Assembly: GCA_016081115.2 (NCBI GenBank)
Contig: CM071930.1
Span: 26,799,641-26,863,640, forward strand
Direction: 5' to 3'
DNA from: Rehmannia glutinosa
Taxonomy: Eukaryota; Streptophyta; Magnoliopsida; Lamiales; Orobanchaceae
DNA length: 64,000 bases
A program made the translations under genes and the position numbers. The notes under the pieces are model-generated. The model had not been told where the DNA came from. It did no database searches and saw only the letters and a program-made list of their open reading frames with translations. Positions 57,650 through 64,000 of this stretch are shown piece by piece (positions within the stretch are counted from its first letter, which is position 1; each line of letters starts with the position of its first letter).

Positions 57650-57840
57650 CGAGGCCCATCTTCGAGGTATAAAAATGTTCCTTCTATTATCTGTAAATTA
57701 ATTAATCATAATCCTCCTATGCATTTAATTTAATATTCAATTATTGTCTTATTCTCTCGTTCACCAAGCTGACTTAAGCGTCGGAGGGGCCTCCCTGGGC
57801 AACCCCTAGGGACCCCCCTAACATTTGCGTACGTGTGCAG
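57650..57840 (+). repeat. 3' LTR of the outermost gypsy-type element, right part
   Basis: Continuation of the LTR begun at 31335. It contains a TATA-like GTATAAAAAT near 57677 and a GC-rich CCCTAGGGACCCCC stretch near 57805. The true end is not determined; it could lie anywhere between about 57830 and 57990. Confidence 0.45.
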
Positions 57841-58372
57841 ATAAGTTCCCAATCGAAGAAATTTTTAGCTCTTGGAGAAGAAGACGTGAAGACTTTCACA
57901 TCGGGAAGATGATTGATGCGAAGACTTCCCTCTCGGGAAGAAGATTTTGGTCAACCCAGTTGACTTGGAGTGATATGCCCTAAAAAACAGCATCATAACC
58001 TGACTAGGTTTTAAAACCGTATAATTTGTCCTTGTTAGATATAATATAGAGAATGAGTATATACTTGAAATGTACAAAAATATTGCGAATTTGTTTTTTT
58101 TTTTTTCCGAACAGAATTTGGTGTGTAGGAAGGTGGGCAATTAGATGTGCAAGCATAAATCAAATTTTAATACTTTAGGACATTTTCCAAAAATAATTTA
58201 GATTTTCCAAAAAGAGAAATAATAGAAGATTGCTCTAGCAGTATCATGAGTTTTAGTAATTCTTAAAACGTTGACCGTAATTATACATAAGGAAGCAAAT
58301 TGGATCATGTAAAATAGCAGAGCGAGAGTCCGCTGCTAAAGAAATTCTGGTGGGGAAGAAAGAACCAAGAAG
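57841..58372 (+). promoter_or_regulatory. Upstream region of the glucuronokinase gene
   Basis: A GAAGACTT/GGGAAGA-type short repeat near 57890-57945 may still be transposon sequence. From about 58140 the DNA is ordinary AT-rich promoter-like sequence, with a purine-rich leader (GGGGAAGAAAGAACC) just before the ATG. No TATA box is assigned. Confidence 0.4.
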
Positions 58373-61300
58373 ATGGCGACTGATAAAGGTGCTGTAATAG
58401 AGCACAGAGCGTATGCTCGGGTCGGGCTATTGGGGAACCCGAGCGATGTGTACAATGGGCGCACGATATCATTTAGCCTCGGCAACTTCTGGGCTTCGGT
58501 TAGATTAGAGGCTTCTGAAAATTTGTCGATCCTTCCTCACCCAGCTCACGATCTAGTTCAATTTGATTCTCTTCCTCATTTGGTCTGTTTCTTTCTCTTT
58601 TTTTTTTTTTTTTCTGTTTTCCTTTCTTTCTTTGTGAAGCGTTTTTGTTTTTGAATTAATGTTTGTGCTTGTCCCTCGTCCCTTATTGGTTTTGATTTGG
58701 GAATGCATTTGAGTTTGGTTGTGGTTTTGAGTGATGGGGTTTCTTGAGTTTGTTTTATCTGATGAAAAGCTGTCGCTTGAATTTGGTTGAATTTTTGGAG
58801 ATGATGTCGCTTGAATTTGGTTGGAATTTAATGACATTAATGTTGGATTGATGAAACATTATATTTCGTTTTGTTGTGCTTTTGAATTATGGGATTCTTT
58901 AAATTTTGTTTTTGTGTAGTGTTGTTACTTATGCTGTAGATTTGATCCATGGTTAACGGATATTGAACTTTAGTAGGAAAAAATATGGATTTGAAAGGAT
59001 TGCTATTGATTTCTTTTGAAAATCACTTGCGTCTGCTTGCGGTTTTCAATGATGGGCTCTCGAAATTGTTTTTTTGGACCCAACATTATAATGTTCTCTT
59101 TAAATCTATCAATGGCTAATGGTTTGTTGAAGTTTGATTAAATGGAGAATGATATTAAATGGCTGTTGGACTTGTTGCTAATTTGGTTCATGTTTTTTGT
59201 TGCATAGGTTACTCGATTGCAAACTGACGGTTATTATGGAGGGGTACGTTTGCTCATGGCGATCTGTAAAATTTTCCACAATTATTGCAAGGACAATGGC
59301 ATCAGTTTACATGAGGGGAATTTTACATTGTCTTATGATACTAACATTCCTCGCCAGGTAGCGCTTATGTTCTTTGGTGTTTATATTTTCTGTGGACTCG
59401 GTCTACAATCTGTCTTGTAGAATAACTGCCTATGGACGTCTTGATTTTTAATTTATGTTCTAAATTATAGACCTGGTATGGAAACAAACATCATAATGGT
59501 GAAACTTTTACCCTTTCACAACTCGAGTCTTGTGTATTTTGAAATGCATGCCCTGCCGACATATACTTGTACATTCCCCCACATGGTAGCATGAACTTCT
59601 GTCTGTTCAATGGTGTTGGGAAGACACCATGGGAAGATCGTCTCGGATCACAAATTTCCAATAAAATTTCCAACCAACGAAAATCAGAATGAATCGTGAT
59701 ATCAGGTTATTTCGATCAGTTGTAGTACAAGGGTTCTGGGGTATAATTCCTAGCTGGTCGCCTTGAAAGTGAAAGCACAAATGCACTCAATTGAGATCTA
59801 ATACCGTCTTAGAGTTTCACATTCATTTTCTTAAAGTTGGAACGTCGATGCAATTGTAATCTTCTTCTTTTATTATTTTATTTTTGTTTTACTATAGAGC
59901 CCTCCAATACAATATTTACTAGGATTCAATAAATTAAAGAAATAAAATGACTATATTTTGTATATTTTCGAGTATCTTTCTATTCTTATTTTTCTTGTAT
60001 ATATCTGTTATTTTACTCAATGCCCTTCCCAATAAATGCATTAATTTAACCATAGTCACACTTGTCACTATGTTTGGGCAATCCACTCATTTTTATTTTT
60101 TGTGCTAATATGCATTCCCCCTCTTTCTTTTCCCTCAATTGTATCAGACTGGACTTTCTGGTTCTAGTGCTATTGTATGTGCTGCTCTTAGCTGCCTTCT
60201 TGATTTCTACCAAGTCAGGCACCTGATAAAAGTCGAAAACCGGCCAAACCTTATACTTGATGCTGAGAAGGAGCTTGGAATTGTTGCTGGTCTCCAGGAC
60301 AGAGTGGCTCAGGTTTATGGGGGCCTTGTCTATATGGTATGCATTGCAATTTCCTATAAGTGAAACTATATTTATCATCCCTTAATGCTTTATTTATTTA
60401 TTTATTCAATTTTTTTGGTTAGGATTTTAACAAGAAACACATGGACGATATGGGGCATGGGGAATATATACCTATGGATGTAGGTCTTCTTCCACCCCTT
60501 TACCTTATCTATGCTGAGAACCCCAGCGATTCTGGGAAGGTAATAATCTTGTCATCGTTGATAGACCATTGTAGCCACTAGAACAAATTATATACTTTTT
60601 TAAGTTTTCACTTGATTTGTCCACTGCTGTTAACTTAATTTATCACTGTACGTTTCAAGTGATTTATTGTGTGTATGTGTGTGCGAGGTGGGTAGATGTG
60701 TGATATAAAGTTTGGGATGATATGGCTGTTGGACATTTTCTTCCCGATTGATTACCAGCTCCGAATTATGTACTGATGGAATATTATTGTATTGCAGGTC
60801 CATAGTACAGTTAGACAAAGGTGGTTAAATGGTGACAAGTTCATAATATCATCAATGGAAGAAGTTGCAAATATTGCATTAGAAGGACGGATGGCATTGA
60901 TCGAAAAGGACTATGCAAAACTTGCAAGCCTCATGAATCGTAACTTTGATTTGCGAAGGTATGCACATGTGGACTTAGAAGCTTCTGGATTTTATTTCTT
61001 GGCCTTTACAGCTCATAGCATAAAACATTCTATTTCAATTGGACAAAATTGATATTAAGCTGCTTAAACTTTGATCACTATTAAATTTTAGATGATTAGT
61101 TTGTAATAACAGCTTCCAATAAGGTAATCACCTTTTTTAGTTGCTCTTGCTAGTCGCATTTTATTTTTAGTAGTTTTTTTTTGCCTGACATGCAATATGA
61201 ACTTTCAAGTACGGTTTTTTTTACTCAGGCAAATGTTTGGCGAGGAAGCTCTTGGTGCTCTGAACATAGAGATGGTTGAAGTTGCTAGACGGGTTGGTGC

Positions 61301-61475
61301 TGCATCGAAGTTTACAGGAAGTGGAGGCGCTGTTGTTGTATTCTGCCCTGAAGGACCATCGCAAGCAAATCATTTGGAGGATGCGTGCAAAACAGCTGGT
61401 TTTGCCTTTGTGCCAGTTGAAGTTATGCCGTCTTTTCTAAAAGAAATTGATCTTGGAACCATGTCAACAAGATAA
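58373..61475 (+). CDS. GLCAK: Glucuronokinase (GHMP kinase family), six exons
   Basis: Phosphorylates D-glucuronate to glucuronate 1-phosphate, in the myo-inositol oxygenation route to UDP-glucuronate for cell-wall sugars; probably cytosolic. Exons: 58373-58582, 59208-59357, 60148-60336, 60423-60539, 60798-60958, 61229-61475. All introns are GT-AG. The first four joins are phase 0, and the last splits an arginine codon 2+1. The product is 357 residues, against about 362 for Arabidopsis glucuronokinase 1. Visible motifs: ARVGLLGNPSDVY at residues 14-26 (substrate-side GHMP motif 1), IPRQTGLSGSSA spanning the exon 2-3 junction (phosphate-binding motif 2), and AKFTGSGGAVVVFCPEG-type motif 3 in exon 6 (here S before K). 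Every join preserves the family sequence, so the gene looks intact. It lies just beyond the nested transposon stack. Confidence 0.96.
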
Positions 61476-62322
61476 AAATGTTCATCCTTTTTGGTTTCCT
61501 AAATTAGGGCAGTACTCTTAATTCTTTTATAATGCACAAATAAGAGTACAACATTTTTTGCTACCAAACGCATCTTTTTATGTTCATGTGAACTATTGAG
61601 GCTTGTTACTGGCTGATTTGCCTCCAGTTGAGTAGCATTGTGTGATTAGGGAGGATTTTATATGTGGGAATAGGTGCACAGCATGTTTGAAAACAATGGA
61701 AATATGTGAAGCCACAAAAAGCCCACAGAACTGTCTATCTAGAAAGAAACACCAGCATCCATCTTTGCAGTTCAGAAAATTGAATGATAACGGCTCCACT
61801 TGTTTATTTCACTTCTCCCAATAACACTATGCAATTATGACATCATCCAATACATTGAAATAGGAAGTGGAAAGAATGTGGAATAAGAAATCTCAATCCG
61901 GAAATGTAACCATTTTCAAGATTTTTCCAGTCAAGTTCGGTTGAATAACCCACGCTCACAAAAATCCAAAACTAACATACCTTAGTACAGTTGCTAAATT
62001 AATAATAAAGAAACCAAAGATCAACAAGAAAGGTATCCCTTTCCTAGCAAGAATCACACGATGTAGTTTTCACTCGCCAGAATAACAAATATTCTTCATC
62101 GTATCATGCCAAGCTCATAAATATTTCATTCAAGCATGCAATGCATCATTGAGTTAAAGGGAAAGACAACTAGTTTGTTCTCTACCAGACAAGTAGAAAT
62201 ACCAACTTACTAGAAAAGCCAGAAGGTAGAGATGTGAAATGTGGTACTGATGTCAAGTTTCTCAAAGTCCAAAGAACAGTATCCACCTTATCCCGGGAGC
62301 GAATAAAAACCTCATATGATAA
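61476..62322. other. 3' UTR of the glucuronokinase gene and intergenic DNA
   Basis: The first few hundred bases should be the 3' UTR (T-rich, with TTTTATAATGCACAAATAAG near 61526). Nothing further is recognised. Confidence 0.5.
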
Positions 62323-62870
62323 TACTTCTTGACTACTCAGCCATAACCACTGCAGTTAAACTAGTAGATTTGATCATTTGAAACCGAGTTTTTTTAGTAT
62401 AAACCAATATTACAACATCATAAACCAAAGAGCAAGTTCAACAATATTTCCACTTCTGCAGAAGGATCACATGAAACTCATTGACCAGGAATTGAGCACA
62501 CAGTAAAATAAATTATCAATAAACTTTATCTACTTATAATTTCTTCTAACAAGAGCTCACATCTAGCCATTTACAATTAGATACTGCTTACTAACTCAAC
62601 TGGTACTTCCTGAATACTCAGTCAATAACCAATGCAGTTAAACTAGTATATTTGAAACCGAGTTTCGGATTTTTAGCATAAACCAAAAATACAACATCAT
62701 CAATCAAAGAGCAAGTTCAACAATATTTCCAGTTCTGCAGGAGGATCAAATGAAACTCATAGGCAATGAAGCACACAGTAAAGTAGATCATCAATAAATT
62801 TATCTACTACTATTAATTTCCACTTACAAGTGCTCACATCTCTAGCCACAAACATCTGCTAACTCTCTCC
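62323..62870. repeat. Tandem duplication, two units of about 280 bp
   Basis: Unit 1 (about 62323-62602) and unit 2 (about 62604-62870) share long blocks such as AAGAGCAAGTTCAACAATAT and GCACACAGTAAA. They carry many substitutions and small gaps. It is non-coding, lying downstream of gene 3. Confidence 0.8.
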
Positions 62871-62893
62871 AAAAAAAAAAAAAAAAAAAAAAA
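62871..62893. repeat. A(23) homopolymer
   Basis: A run of A directly after the second duplicated unit. Confidence 0.9.
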
Positions 62894-63316
62894 GGAATTA
62901 GCATTCAGATTACATAAACTCTATACCAGCTCCCAATCCTCCATTCCCATGCCATCCTCAAGCTATCAAGAACTCTCCAGCCTCCATGACTCAAACGACA
63001 TAATCTTTCAACATTTAGAAATTCCTCGAGCACAGAATCAAAGAAAAATCACCTAACATTTATCAAGCACCACCTGAACATGAAATGTCCTTCCTCACAC
63101 TTAAGATCAATCATCAACGAACCTGCCATTTCGAAACCTAGTTTCTATATCTAATAAAGTAACTCTACAATACGACTCATCAAATCACAAATCTAGTTGC
63201 ACTACAGTTGAATACACATAAGATACAAATTGAACAACTGCGGCCATTATACAGCTTCTCCTAATTGCTACTTTTTTTTTCTGTGAAAACCCCCAATACA
63301 TATTCCTCAAGGACAC
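62894..63316 (-). other. Probable 3' UTR and downstream DNA of gene 3
   Basis: AT-rich, no gene recognised. It lies just past the stop codon of the minus-strand gene at 63317. Confidence 0.45.
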
Positions 63317-64000
63317 CTATAGTTTACCTAATGCAGCCATGAGCTCATGTGGCGACGGTTCCCAAATTGGTAAATCTGTGAGTTGCTGTTTCAATCTTTC
63401 CTCTTGGGCACTGCACAATGCTTCAGCTACATCACATAAATTCGAGACATCCCGGATTATAGCCTCCTGTGCTTCAACCTATAAATTCAAAGTAAATGTC
63501 GTCAAAAATCAACTAACCAGCATTACAACATCATTCATTACGACAATTCCATATAATAAAATAAAAAATCTAGCAAGTACATTTGGAGCTTCTGAAGTAG
63601 TTTTGGAGTGCCCAATATTATCACTCCATTCTAGAGCATTACCTGAGAGAGGAGATCATCAACTACTCTCCGGCGAGTGGAATCTGAAGCCGAACCATCT
63701 CCCGAGCTCGAAGCCTCACCAAACGACGTCGTGGGATATAAATCCTGACGCTCCAGCAATTGCGTCTGGGCGTTCTGCTCCATTTCCTTTATGGTGTTCG
63801 ACAAAAGTTCCCACCGGCTGATCTCATTTAAATACTTGTCCCTCAGCTTCAGCAGAGCCGTTTTCTTTCTTTCACGACGGTGCCTCCTCTCAACCGCCGG
63901 ATCCGGTGGCGGAGGGGCGGAGGATGAGGTGGCGGTGGGGTCGAGACGCGGACGCTTCTTGCGCTTGTGCACGAAACCGTCGTCGTTTACTAGTTCCCAC
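63317..64000 (-). CDS. Unrecognised basic, probably coiled-coil protein (5' end outside window)
   Basis: Two exons are visible: from the right edge to 63643 (donor CAG/GTAATG) and 63478-63317 (acceptor TTTATAG), joined in phase 0, with TAG at 63319-63317. There is no in-frame ATG before the edge; the frame reads WELVNDDGFVHKRKKRPRLD from 63999, so the true start lies to the right. The visible part is about 172 residues. It has a basic KRKKRPR stretch (possible nuclear signal), a Ser/Pro-rich linker, then a charged helix-prone segment (RRHRRERKKTALLKLRDKY, then WELLSNTIKEMEQNAQ). A Ser/Gly-rich spacer and a second helical segment (VEAQEAIIRDVSNLCDVAEA) follow, ending PSPHELMAALGKL. It reads as a genuine conserved plant gene, but I cannot name a family or a function. 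Confidence 0.8.

Noticed and set aside
61197..61228. In-frame ATG upstream of the last glucuronokinase exon
   Set aside because: It is intronic. The acceptor at 61227-61228 joins in phase with exon 5 and restores the RRQMFGEE family sequence.
1..64000. An undescribed functional gene system
   Set aside because: Apart from three ordinary, separate plant genes, the coding text belongs to known retrotransposon classes and is mostly broken. The only poorly explained coding parts are the extra region of copy B and gene 3.

Overview
This is plant nuclear DNA, almost certainly from a eudicot. Three intron-containing genes match plant families or have plant-type splice sites, and they sit in AT-rich DNA packed with plant retrotransposons: Sirevirus-type and other Ty1/copia, Ty3/gypsy, and an L1-like LINE. 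There is also a stretch of probable mitochondrial DNA. I see no bacterial, viral or CRISPR-type locus.

Layout. Positions 1-7382 hold the 5' part of a minus-strand Sirevirus-type copia element (copy A) inserted in a decayed Ty3/gypsy pol (7383-10404) and its 3' flank. Positions 11338-17237 are a full-length but frameshifted L1-type LINE bracketed by a perfect 18-bp target duplication. Gene 1 (18460-20409, minus) is a GT17-family glycosyltransferase with a 69-bp first exon that is easy to miss. Positions 20.4-29.3 kb are gene-free: several tandem repeats, a terminal-inverted-repeat element sitting in TA microsatellites, and organelle-derived DNA ending in a mitochondrial-type 26S rRNA fragment.

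Positions 29.6-57.8 kb are a stack of nested LTR elements. A Sirevirus gag relic and a gypsy 3' end with its 3' LTR (from 31335) are split by element 4 (31516-57644, Athila-like, pol-less, duplication ACCCA). The 3' LTR of element 4 is split by element 3 (36447-56642, copia, 476-bp LTRs). Element 3 is split by Sirevirus copy B (38830-52824, minus strand, duplication ATCGG), a 14.0-kb element with about 5.3 kb of extra, partly coding sequence between pol and its 3' LTR.

Gene 2 (58373-61475, plus) is a six-exon glucuronokinase of the GHMP kinase family. It is followed by an intergenic 280-bp tandem duplication and gene 3 (63317 to beyond the right edge, minus), an unrecognised basic, probably coiled-coil protein whose 5' end is outside the window.

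The three genes are independent transcription units. GT17 acts on N-glycans in the Golgi and glucuronokinase feeds UDP-glucuronate for cell-wall sugars; nothing shows that they are co-regulated. All transposon reading frames seen are broken except LINE ORF1. The most interesting result is an age conflict in the nested stack: the inner Sirevirus must be younger than its host element, yet its LTR pair is far more diverged. Nothing here looks like an undescribed functional system. The least-characterised coding material is the extra Sirevirus region (40.4-45.1 kb) and gene 3.
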